A stretch of DNA of 64,000 bases from Glutamicibacter sp. JC586 (lineage in GTDB: Bacteria; Actinomycetota; Actinomycetes; Actinomycetales; Micrococcaceae), in the NCBI RefSeq assembly GCF_009805585.1, contig NZ_VHIN01000022.1, positions 62,001 through 126,000 of the forward strand. The letters are read 5' to 3'. A program made the position numbers and the translations under genes. Every line of letters begins with the position of its first letter. Positions within the stretch are counted from its first letter, which is position 1. Below, piece by piece: positions 56,692-64,000 of this stretch. The notes below the pieces were generated by a model. It ran no database searches, was not told the DNA's origin, and worked only from the letters and a program-made list of their open reading frames with translations.

Positions 56692-57666
56692 CTAAGCAAA
56701 AGTAGCGGTGACCCCTGGACGTGAGTTTTTGGATGCTTGTTTCAGTAGATTGCCAACTACCAAAAGATCACTTTCAGGGTTTCTCACGATTTTCCCCTTC
56801 CGATGATCAAAATCGCGATAGTCGATGATGACCAAGTTGATGCCATGTTTGGGAATTTCTTGGGTCTTTCTGGCATCGTAAATTTTTCTTTGTTCTCCGC
56901 GGTTCATTCCTGTTGCGGTGATTTTCGAATCGAAAAATGGTACCGCTTCCGAATGCTGTTTTTCGTGGTATTCGACGATCAGATCATGCTCTTCCCAATA
57001 ACCGTCGACCGGTAGTTTTTTCTGCTTGCCAGTCTTTTCCGTTGGGTCGCCAAGGAGCCATGAGAAAGTTTTCTGATTTTCACATTGCGAGCCAAGATAC
57101 TGGGCGCAAAGTAGTAGTACATAGTGTTCGTCGCGTTTAGGGTAAACAACTGGTTCGTCGACTTGGGCGGTGTAGGCAGGTGGAGGGAGGAATCGTCGTT
57201 TACTTCCCCAACCGAGCTCCCAGCCTTCTGAGTCATCAAAGTAGTCAGCATAGGCTACCGGCAAATCGGACAGGGTTTTGATCTGGGACGCCAGCATGGC
57301 GTACCAACGAACGTATTCATCGTTTCCTGTTTGACTCAGGGAGGTCCTTTGGAGCGAAGGCATACCGTCAAGAATTGCTTCGGCCACGCGAACGTGGCTT
57401 ACATCTTCGGGGAACTGAACGGTGTTGTTAAATATGTTCTCCGCGCCCGTTGAGTAAACGCAAGATTCACGAGCATGGTACGGCCCACCGAACTCGTCGC
57501 GATTGTCCCATTCGGAGACGTTGAATAGGATAATTCTCCAAGCCGATCCCGAAGCGTTCATGCCGGGAAGGATGCGTAGTCCGGCATATCCCAGGCGGTG
57601 TAGCAGGCGAACGGCCTCAAAAATTCTAAGAGGTAGCAATGATTCCATAATCTCCGCTTCAATCAT
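56692..57666 (-). CDS. Hypothetical protein with nuclease-like C-terminal domain
   Basis: A 324-residue protein of two parts. The N-terminal half (about 10-165: RIFEAVRLLHRLGYAGLRI, then DEYVRWYAML and LPVAYADYF) resembles a conserved but unassigned bacterial domain that I recall from other hypothetical proteins. The C-terminal part (about 215-295) carries DGYWEEHDLIVEYHEKQH, FFDSK, NRGEQRKIYDARK and HGINLVIIDY. The set Asp228, Glu232, Glu235-Lys236 and the conserved Arg/Tyr-Asp helix resembles PD-(D/E)XK-type nucleases, but this is inference. It follows the HNH-zinc-ribbon gene by 96 bp on the same strand. The start ATG has no good ribosome site; a second ATG 18 bp on is possible. Confidence 0.65.
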   Translation of the reverse strand: MIEAEIMESLLPLRIFEAVRLLHRLGYAGLRILPGMNASGSAWRIILFNVSEWDNRDEFGGPYHARESCVYSTGAENIFNNTVQFPEDVSHVRVAEAILDGMPSLQRTSLSQTGNDEYVRWYAMLASQIKTLSDLPVAYADYFDDSEGWELGWGSKRRFLPPPAYTAQVDEPVVYPKRDEHYVLLLCAQYLGSQCENQKTFSWLLGDPTEKTGKQKKLPVDGYWEEHDLIVEYHEKQHSEAVPFFDSKITATGMNRGEQRKIYDARKTQEIPKHGINLVIIDYRDFDHRKGKIVRNPESDLLVVGNLLKQASKNSRPGVTATFA

Positions 57667-57762
57667 GATTGGTCGCTTGGCTTTGAATCAGGCCATAACA
57701 TATCGAACTATATAGTCTGACAGCGTTCGTGGCGTTAATAGTTAGCCAAAATCTAAACAGCG

Positions 57763-58935
57763 TCACAGATTTGCTATTTGTTGCCAATTTCTTGTGAAAA
57801 AATCATCTAGTTGCTCGGTCGATAACCGCAACAGGGCTTCAAATCCCGGTTCATTCATTCTAGGGTCATGTTTCTGGACAAGGTAGTCCGTCCCACATGC
57901 TCGGCATTGCCAATCTGGCAACGGACCGGATGGAAGGACACAACCTGCGACAACAAATTCTTCTTCATCAGGCATGCCGGCGGGCATGCCCCAAATATAT
58001 GTACGTGGGTTGAGTTCGCCGCATTCAGGGCAAGAAGGCTTAGAAGAAGATTTAGCCTGTTCCACAATAGATTCATGGATCATTTCGTGGCAATCGGGAC
58101 ATACCAGCATTACGTCATCGACATGATCCTGGATCTCCAAAACGATCCATTCATTCGACGGACGCACTAGATGCGCTTCTATATTTGATACGTCCGCTTG
58201 ACCACAGGATTCACACTCGAGCTCGTTGTCGAAGGACGCTTGAAGGATAGAAATTGCAAGAATCGCGTCTTCTTCGGAGTTCGTTACTCGGGCCGAGCAA
58301 TCACCAGCCTCCAAGAAAATTGGAGCCGGCGACACCATCAACTCGCCAATGACGCTCAAGACCCGTCCAACAACTGATTCTCCGAGATATTGCGACCTTC
58401 GAGGCAGCTTCGCCCCGAGCCGCTGTTCGACCTCCAGTACGGAAATTGGGCTAGCGAACGTAAACAACCGTTCAACTTCGACAACGCCTTCAGTCGCAGA
58501 CTCCACCCGTTCCAGGCTCAGGATCAATGGTGGGGAACTGTTGACTGCTGTGAGGATGAGCGAATCCTGCTCAAGAGTTTGAGTGAAGTTCATTTCGTAG
58601 GAATCCGGTGCACCCGCGAGTGAAGACGCCGTGCCACGAACATTCTTTTCCCAACTCCAAAAGATCGGTTTGCCTGCATACTGGGAGATCTCACCCGAGC
58701 CGGTCAGCTTCCGAGGCCTGCGAAGTGGATACGTCTCGTGTTCCGAGGAAGCAGGCCTTTGTTCTAGCTCCCTACGTTCCAACAACTCCTCAATGAGTTG
58801 GCTCCGCGTTTTAGATTCAAGAGCGCTTTGACCTGCATCAGGAAACACCCGCAAATAATGGTCAATGAGCTGTTTACGATCCATGCGATCAAGTACAGGA
58901 TCAAATCCGTGCGACCTCTTTGTTCCCTCTAGCAT
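57763..58935 (-). CDS. HNH-like nuclease with zinc ribbon
   Basis: A 390-residue protein. Residues 15-60 form a small helical motif like a SAP/HeH DNA-binding segment. Residues 80-225 are unrecognised. An HNH-like core follows: Cys241 and Cys244, the His in IEAHLV (255), then CPDCHEMIH (279-287). After it comes a second zinc ribbon with CPEC (302-305) and CRAC (344-347), including the stretch YIWGMPAG seen in free-standing small bacterial zinc ribbons. The gene has a strong GGAGGAG site and leads a two-gene unit with the nuclease-like gene at 56692. A restriction or defence role is inferred from architecture only. Confidence 0.68.
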   Translation of the reverse strand: MLEGTKRSHGFDPVLDRMDRKQLIDHYLRVFPDAGQSALESKTRSQLIEELLERRELEQRPASSEHETYPLRRPRKLTGSGEISQYAGKPIFWSWEKNVRGTASSLAGAPDSYEMNFTQTLEQDSLILTAVNSSPPLILSLERVESATEGVVEVERLFTFASPISVLEVEQRLGAKLPRRSQYLGESVVGRVLSVIGELMVSPAPIFLEAGDCSARVTNSEEDAILAISILQASFDNELECESCGQADVSNIEAHLVRPSNEWIVLEIQDHVDDVMLVCPDCHEMIHESIVEQAKSSSKPSCPECGELNPRTYIWGMPAGMPDEEEFVVAGCVLPSGPLPDWQCRACGTDYLVQKHDPRMNEPGFEALLRLSTEQLDDFFTRNWQQIANL

Positions 58936-59468
58936 TACTCCTCCAGCGATCTAGTGGCGGCAAGGTACCTTGGCCGATTACCCTGACCGATACTATTGCT
59001 CAGTTGTCTTTTTGATTCAGCGACAAAAGTGCATTCAAGGAAATCCGTCGTCTCCGCGGTGCGTATTATTCATCCACGAAGTGGCGATGCATTTCGTCGA
59101 TCTCAGCATAAGCGCGTTGAAGGACAAATAAGACGAAAAGTGGGTTGAAATCCTGACAATACAGTTACAAGCGTCGGTTGCAGCGTGGATATGCTCGCAC
59201 TCCTCGCGATCACGCATCTGCTCCTAGATCCAAAGATGGTCTGCCGAGCTTCCAACTGATCACAGACCGAGAAATGAAGCGGCGACCAACGAAATTAGTG
59301 CAGCGGATAATATGTTCGTTTGCTGCGGCGGGCATGATTCAAATATTGAATTCAGTGTATTCACCTTTTGCGCGGAGAGATAGTGATTATTTAACGGGAA
59401 AGAAACCAATTTGTCCGAGTAAGACAGTAGGATCAATTCCAAGTCATCTAGGCGCGCAAGGAGGAATG
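58936..59468. other. 533-bp divergent gap, AT-richer than its surroundings
   Basis: The region between the HNH gene and the RNase H gene has no recognisable family in any frame. A plus-strand reading open from 59178 is in frame with the RNase H gene but is low in conserved features and rich in basic and polar residues. The stretch 59280-59420 is visibly AT-richer than its neighbours, as in acquired DNA. Promoters for both divergent genes should lie here. Confidence 0.45.
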
Positions 59469-60488
59469 ATGCCTGTTCCTGTCTCAGGATCACAGTTATC
59501 GATAGTTCTCGACTCCGATGGTGTGCGCCGATTCGCTACTGAGCAGCGACAGACTCAGACTTCACGCATTCTCGCAGCGGTGGAACGCTCGGCATACACC
59601 TGCGATCCGTCAGGAGCCAAGCATGCCTACGTTCCGTTTTCATCGGTCATCAAGTTGGCAGGCCATCACGCGCAACGCAGTGAGCGGGGTCTTCATTTCG
59701 ACTTTTCGGTGACGCTCTGTGATTCCACTCATCGCCCTGTCACGACCCTCTCGGGAACGTGTAAGAACGGTGATCTCGACGTGGCCATTTTGGACTCTTT
59801 AGCTGCACTCACTGGCACCGCCCGCATTAGCACTCCAGCGTCAATTGACCTGCTGATCTCCAATAGTGATGGATTGGGGCATGCTGAACTGGCAGCAAAC
59901 CCGGTCTTTTGCCTGAACCCTCCCTGGCTTTATGGCACCAAAGTGGAGGCGGCGAATCAGGCAAATACCGAAGCGCTCGCGCCCCTCAAGGAGGCGTATC
60001 TTTCGCGTTCATCGGTTATCGCGTACACCGATGGATCCTTGCCTCACCACAGAAGAGACCGGGGCGCAGGTGCAATGGTGACAATGCAGGGTCATTGGGC
60101 CTCGCAAATTGCTCCGCGGAATTTTTCGCGCAGTCCATTGATGGCTGAAACTACCGGTGCGTTATTGGCGATTCGACACACACCCTTGGAGTCAGATCTG
60201 ACAATTTTTAGCGACTGTAGAGCATTGGTGGGATATATCAATTCCATCGCGAACTCAGATTCGTATTCTCGTCGTGCTCATGAGGTCGCACTTGGAATAG
60301 CGCTGGAACGTCGCCGAGGGCAGACCCGTGCCGTATGGGTCCGAGGGCACAACGGCAACTGCTTCAACGAAGCCGCAGACAGAATGGCGATACTTATGGC
60401 CCGCCACTTTAATGCAGGAATCAGTCCTGAACGGACTCATACGTTGATGCAGAAGATCGTTGCTGAAGAGCTGGCTCTGGCCGTCTGA
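59469..60488 (+). CDS. RNase H-fold protein with unrecognised N-terminal domain
   Basis: A 339-residue protein. The C-terminal part (about 180-315) is an RNase HI-like domain: AYTDGSL with Asp188, Glu227 in MAETTGALLAI, Asp249 in FSDCRAL, the His loop VRGHNGN and Asp304 in NEAADRMA, so all acidic catalytic residues are present. The N-terminal 175 residues match nothing I recognise. Such RNases cut the RNA strand of RNA-DNA hybrids. The start at 59469 (or the ATG three bases before) is chosen because AAGGAGG (59458-59464) precedes it; the longer reading has no ribosome site. It converges on the dNTPase gene. Confidence 0.75.
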   Translation: MPVPVSGSQLSIVLDSDGVRRFATEQRQTQTSRILAAVERSAYTCDPSGAKHAYVPFSSVIKLAGHHAQRSERGLHFDFSVTLCDSTHRPVTTLSGTCKNGDLDVAILDSLAALTGTARISTPASIDLLISNSDGLGHAELAANPVFCLNPPWLYGTKVEAANQANTEALAPLKEAYLSRSSVIAYTDGSLPHHRRDRGAGAMVTMQGHWASQIAPRNFSRSPLMAETTGALLAIRHTPLESDLTIFSDCRALVGYINSIANSDSYSRRAHEVALGIALERRRGQTRAVWVRGHNGNCFNEAADRMAILMARHFNAGISPERTHTLMQKIVAEELALAV

Positions 60489-60519
60489 ACCGAACTGCGT
60501 CAGGGCCTGCTCCACATGC

Positions 60520-62052
60520 CTACAAGCCGCGCCCAGCCTCCCAAAGATTGTCCGAAGTTCCGGTGAGTAGTGAGTTCAACGAAACAGCTTGGGCATCAGT
60601 GAAAGAAGCGATGTAATCGACAATGGCGCGTGCCTGGCCCAAACGCTGAATCTCATTTGGTCCGGCCTGCATGAATAGTTCAGGTGAAGTTTCGCGCAAT
60701 TGCCGGTATTCCTCTGTGGTGGCTTCAACGGAGTCTAGGAGACGGCGGGGTGCACGTCCTGCGTCTGCAGGATCATTGAGCCAAGTATTAAAGCCTTCCG
60801 CCAATGAGCGGATGATTCGGGTTTGCCCACGCTGATAAACAGCCAAGTCTGAACGATCAAGGACAAAGCGTGAGTGGACAAATTTGAGAACAACCACGTC
60901 ATGCCATGCTGCATCGCTTAGACGGATATGACCGCTTCGAATCATTGGTGTTCGCTCAACAGTGACCGACTTTTGAAGTCGTTCAATCCAACGACGGGTA
61001 AATGAGGTGACTGCACGGTCAGCTTGTAGCCCACCGTCGTAGGGGACCGCCAACAGTCCATCAACCAAATCGTGGCCCACACGCTCTACTGAATCACGGA
61101 ACGCATCAGGGTTGGCAATCCAAGGATCCTTCGCAACGAGTCGACGCCACGTTAGCTCTAGAGCATGGCCAGGCTGGCGTTGATTCAGGTCTGCGGTCTT
61201 CAGGGCTTTGAACTGGTGTGCGTGGTCCAGCCAGGCTCGAAGCTCTGCGGAGACGCTGGTGTATTGCAAAATTCCTGCGCGGTAAAAATCGTCAAGATCA
61301 TGCACTGCGTAGGCAATGTCATCAGCAATATCCATGACTGAACATTCCAATGTCTGCTGATACTGGGCGATTCCCGGAAATACCGACAGCACGTCTGCCA
61401 TTTCTGCAGCTTCGATGTCGTAGGCGGAGTATTTCATCGCACCAGCAGTGGGATCGGTTCCGATTCCGCGGGGGAGTAGCTCAGGGGAGGTCGGTCCCTT
61501 GGCCTGCCACTCATTACGTGTCCAGGGATATTTCAATACAGCCGCTCGGACAGCTCTGGTGAGGTTTAGCCCGCGAGGTGTTGCACTACAACTATCCAAC
61601 GCGGTGAGAATACGGAAGCTCTGGGCATTTCCTTCAAAACCATCGGAGAGCCCCAGCATGCCTCGGGCGACGCGGTCTAATTCCTGTTCGCCTAGGTGCC
61701 CGAACGGTGGGTGTCCCAAGTCGTGGGCTGCAGCAGCTGCCTGAACCACAACGGGGTCACAACCACCCAAGTCGTCGATAAGTCGCCTAGTAGCTTCATC
61801 AGCTGATCTGAAGCCAATGGCGATAGAGCGTGCAACAGCAGAAACCTTGAGCGAATGCGTCAGGCGGTTGTGAACCAGAGTGCCTGAACCAGCCTGAGGG
61901 ATTACTTGCGTCACGGATGACAAGCGCGAGAAGTAAGGGGAGAAACGAATTCGTTCAACATCTACGCGGAACTCGTCTTCACCCGTATTGTCTTGCTCGG
62001 CGATAGCGCGGTCGCGGCCGCCGTTTTGGTGTGCTTTTGCCCTGATATCCAT
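60520..62052 (-). CDS. dgt: Deoxyguanosinetriphosphate triphosphohydrolase-like protein
   Basis: A 510-residue HD-domain enzyme that splits dNTPs into nucleoside and triphosphate, controlling dNTP pools. The HD motif AAAAHDLGHPPFGHLGE is near residue 105, preceded by RLTHSLKVSAVARS (first metal His) and followed by VMDIADDIAYAVHDLDDF (second Asp). TAGTTT on the minus strand lies 5 nt before the ATG with no ribosome site, suggesting a leaderless message, although read-through from the dehydrogenase gene 40 bp upstream is also possible. Relatives limit phage replication by dNTP depletion, but housekeeping is the default view. Confidence 0.92.
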   Translation of the reverse strand: MDIRAKAHQNGGRDRAIAEQDNTGEDEFRVDVERIRFSPYFSRLSSVTQVIPQAGSGTLVHNRLTHSLKVSAVARSIAIGFRSADEATRRLIDDLGGCDPVVVQAAAAAHDLGHPPFGHLGEQELDRVARGMLGLSDGFEGNAQSFRILTALDSCSATPRGLNLTRAVRAAVLKYPWTRNEWQAKGPTSPELLPRGIGTDPTAGAMKYSAYDIEAAEMADVLSVFPGIAQYQQTLECSVMDIADDIAYAVHDLDDFYRAGILQYTSVSAELRAWLDHAHQFKALKTADLNQRQPGHALELTWRRLVAKDPWIANPDAFRDSVERVGHDLVDGLLAVPYDGGLQADRAVTSFTRRWIERLQKSVTVERTPMIRSGHIRLSDAAWHDVVVLKFVHSRFVLDRSDLAVYQRGQTRIIRSLAEGFNTWLNDPADAGRAPRRLLDSVEATTEEYRQLRETSPELFMQAGPNEIQRLGQARAIVDYIASFTDAQAVSLNSLLTGTSDNLWEAGRGL

Positions 62053-62092
62053 CGTAGAAACTAGCCTAGGTGATCAACATCAGGACGCGACG

Positions 62093-63013
62093 TTAATTGA
62101 TGATTGTATTAGCGAGTTCTTCACCGTGCGCAAAGGCGATGACCTGATTGACTGCCATTTCTGAGACCATCGAGATGAACTGCCCAGTGTCTCCGGCCAT
62201 GTGCGGGGTGATGACGCAATTCGGTGCGCTCCATAGTGCGTGGTCTGCCGGCAACGGCTCAGGATCGGTGACATCCAAGGCCGCATGCAGCCTGCCGGCT
62301 TGCAACTCAGGCAACAGGGCATCGGTGTCGATGATGGGCCCGCGCCCCACATTGACCAGTACCGAGCCGTCCTTCATTGTCGAGAGGAATTCGGCGTCGA
62401 TAAGCTGTTCGGTTTCCTTGGTATGCGGCAGGGCAACAATCACCACATCGGCAGTGGGAAGAAAAGTCCGGAGCCGATCAAGAGAATAGATTGGATAGCC
62501 CTGCTCGTGGACTCGTTCCGTTCGGGCAAATGACGTGAGCTCGGCAGGTTTGAAGGGCAATAGTCGCCCACGGATCTCGTTGCCGACTCCACCAGCACCA
62601 AGGAGCACCACCTTGGACCCGTGCAGCGAGCCCGTCCATGTCCTAGTCCACTGCCGCTCGCGCTGCTGCTGTCCGACCTGTGGCAATTGGCGCAGGGATG
62701 CCAGAACCAGAGCGAGGCAGTGTTCGGCGGTGGCATCTTCCACGGCGCCCGTGGAATTGGTCAATGACACGTGTTCAGGAAGATGCTCTAGAACCCACTC
62801 GTATCCGATGGAGAGCAGGTGGACATGCTTCAGCCCCTTGATGCGGGAGACCCTTGAACAAAGCTCAGGCTTGCTCGGACGTTCGGTGACCAGCACGTCG
62901 GCCGGCGGGGCGTCATTGGGGTCATCATTGATGTGCCAGAGGATCGGTTCGATTCCCGGATGCTGTAGACGGTCGACGAGATCCTGCCAGGGAAGCAATA
63001 CACGTAATATCAT
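62093..63013 (-). CDS. D-2-hydroxyacid dehydrogenase
   Basis: A 306-residue NAD(P)-dependent oxidoreductase of the D-isomer 2-hydroxyacid family. The cofactor loop is GAGGVG (about 139); the catalytic Arg lies in NVGRGPI (about 220), the Glu in DPEPLP (about 248) and the His in ITPHMAG (about 268). The N-terminal substrate domain is short, as in glyoxylate/hydroxypyruvate reductase-like members. A GAAAGGACA ribosome site precedes the ATG. The substrate is unknown. The dNTPase gene follows after 40 bp. Confidence 0.9.
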   Translation of the reverse strand: MILRVLLPWQDLVDRLQHPGIEPILWHINDDPNDAPPADVLVTERPSKPELCSRVSRIKGLKHVHLLSIGYEWVLEHLPEHVSLTNSTGAVEDATAEHCLALVLASLRQLPQVGQQQRERQWTRTWTGSLHGSKVVLLGAGGVGNEIRGRLLPFKPAELTSFARTERVHEQGYPIYSLDRLRTFLPTADVVIVALPHTKETEQLIDAEFLSTMKDGSVLVNVGRGPIIDTDALLPELQAGRLHAALDVTDPEPLPADHALWSAPNCVITPHMAGDTGQFISMVSEMAVNQVIAFAHGEELANTIIN

Positions 63014-63132
63014 AAGAAAATGTCCTTTCGGGTGCTCTGACTATTGTGTCCGCTGGCACACAGGGATGGTGAATCTGGTGACCGGCTCATTACTCTGTGT
63101 CTTTCACTCCAGATTGAAGATCAAATAATTAG

Positions 63133-63138
63133 TAGACT
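63133..63138 (+). promoter_or_regulatory. -10 box of a probable leaderless transcript
   Basis: TAGACT ends 6 nt before the ATG at 63145, with no Shine-Dalgarno sequence in between, so transcription should start at or beside the start codon. Confidence 0.45.
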
Positions 63139-63144
63139 GAACTC

Positions 63145-63378
63145 ATGAATCACAATGGGATTGTCGGTACGACCATACTGATAGGACTTGGCTGGACGGT
63201 GTTTGCCCTTGGCCTTGCCGCGCTATTCTTCGATCCGCTGGTCGGCGCGCTGTTGGCGATCGCCGGTGCGGTATTGATCAGCGGCGGCATGATCACCGAG
63301 GCGTTGAACAGGAAGGGTAAGGCATCCGCAATACTGCCAATCAGCAGAGAAGAAGAAACGCCTACAATTGCTTCGTAG
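63145..63378 (+). CDS. Small membrane protein
   Basis: A 77-residue protein with two membrane helices (about 9-28 and 32-52) and a short polar C-terminus (SREEETPTIAS). I do not recognise the family. The TAGACT box 6 nt upstream of the ATG suggests a leaderless message. An integrase-like remnant begins directly after its stop codon in the same frame; the original C-terminus could have been altered at that junction. Confidence 0.6.
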   Translation: MNHNGIVGTTILIGLGWTVFALGLAALFFDPLVGALLAIAGAVLISGGMITEALNRKGKASAILPISREEETPTIAS

Positions 63379-63863
63379 CTGCCCGCCACGCTCAGCGGGG
63401 CGAGAGGTGAAGAAGTCAGAGCGCTCAAACGACGATGCTGTACTCAAATCACTAGCGACGATGGATCGACGAGTTTTCGTATCGAGGGTCAGACTTTCAA
63501 ATCCGCCACTGACGAGCACGGGAATCTTATTCTTGAAGGCATGAGCGTAGAGGTTCCGTGGACTGTGATCGGACCTGTCGCGCATGCTATTCATATTGCT
63601 GAACGACTGCACGGTCAAGAATTGTTCTTCCCGCCGCGTGAATTTAACGTCATATCAGGCCTTCGGGAACAAGCGGAACCAACGTCAGTAACCACAGAGT
63701 TAAGCCGGATGTCGGCTGGCTCATCGACTGTTACAACGAGCAAGCCGCTCGCCTGTATCGGGAACACGTAATCATCTCAGAAGCCGGCGGGGAGGTCTTG
63801 GATCTTCCGGTCGGAGTCTTGGGTTTCGTTGGATACGCGGGCATATTCGGTCAGCTTTGTTAG
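63379..63863 (+). pseudogene. Frameshifted tyrosine-recombinase (integrase) remnant
   Basis: Two readings in different frames line up as one broken protein. The first (63379 to about 63670) gives GARGEEVRALKRR, like the first catalytic-Arg region of phage-type integrases, then EVPWTVIGPVAHAIHIAERLHG and ELFFP, a stretch I recall from large actinobacterial integrases. The second (about 63681-63863) gives VKPDVGWLIDCYNEQAARLY. N-terminal and C-terminal parts, including the catalytic Tyr, are missing, so it is not active. The identity rests on memory of the family and on one short motif. Confidence 0.45.
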
Positions 63864-64000
63864 TGGTCCTTCGAAAGCGTCTCACAACCAATTCAGCTGA
63901 CACCTCAGTATTATTTGTTCGACCGTCTGAAAATAGGTTCTAAATCGTTACCGTTACACCTTTGCCAACCTATGTTTGATGCGTTACATTTGTTTCTGTC

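Noticed and set aside
59178-59468. N-terminal extension of the RNase H protein
   Set aside because: AT-rich, unconserved, no ribosome site; a good AAGGAGG points to the start at 59469.
1-64000. CRISPR arrays, tRNA or rRNA genes, intact insertion sequences
   Set aside because: None were seen: no regularly spaced repeats, no tRNA-like arm sets and no transposase motifs.

Overview
The window looks like a chromosomal segment of a moderate-GC actinobacterium of the Micrococcaceae (Arthrobacter/Glutamicibacter type). Supporting signs are the perM (DUF6350) to purN to purH neighbourhood also known from mycobacteria, a monomeric NADP-isocitrate dehydrogenase, an Rpf-type transglycosylase with a LysM domain, and several genes whose start codon lies 5-7 nt behind a TAnnnT box, which suggests leaderless transcripts. 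The genus is inferred from gene content and style; no 16S rRNA or tRNA gene was seen.

Layout. 1-3 kb: the end of an ABC exporter ATPase and its FtsX-type permease. 3-9 kb: a DUF6176 gene, then an operon coding for the three condensin-like Wadjet/MksBEF subunits (JetA, JetB, JetC homologues) with no JetD/MksG nuclease-topoisomerase gene beside it. 9-14 kb: a deacetylase-like lipoprotein and a large RecB-like nuclease/helicase. 14-18 kb: envelope genes (M50 protease, YihY, Rpf-LysM with a long structured leader). 18-24 kb: catabolism (CoA-transferase, PaaX regulator with tryptophan 2,3-dioxygenase, FMN reductase, HpaH/HpaI). 23.5-36.5 kb: the perM, purN, purH locus, with purN and purH separated by an unusual SDR, a GH38 alpha-mannosidase with TetR regulator, a GIY-YIG protein, an MFS transporter and a DUF4303 protein. 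36.7-41.5 kb: a TetR remnant, then a PadR-regulated ABC exporter.

41.6-50 kb is a 5-oxoproline utilisation regulon in two arms: ycsG-ycsI (transport and putative hydro-lyase) on the plus strand, and pxpA, fused pxpB-pxpC, a biotin carboxylase-BCCP protein and a GntR regulator on the minus strand, with adenosine deaminase in between. Both arms carry the same palindrome TTGTTCAACAA in their promoters (two copies and one copy), a likely GntR operator. 50-56.6 kb: formate-THF ligase, a DHA2 efflux pump with divergent TetR regulator and two TGTCA-N5-TGACA operators, and isocitrate dehydrogenase.

56.7-60.5 kb is the most accessory-looking part: an unrecognised protein with a nuclease-like C-terminal domain, an HNH plus zinc-ribbon protein, and an RNase H-fold protein with an unrecognised N-terminal domain. 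A dNTP triphosphohydrolase, a D-2-hydroxyacid dehydrogenase, a tiny membrane protein and a frameshifted integrase remnant follow. The two best candidates for undescribed systems are the JetABC operon lacking JetD and this nuclease island; the pxp/biotin-carboxylase regulon is the best-supported new regulatory prediction.
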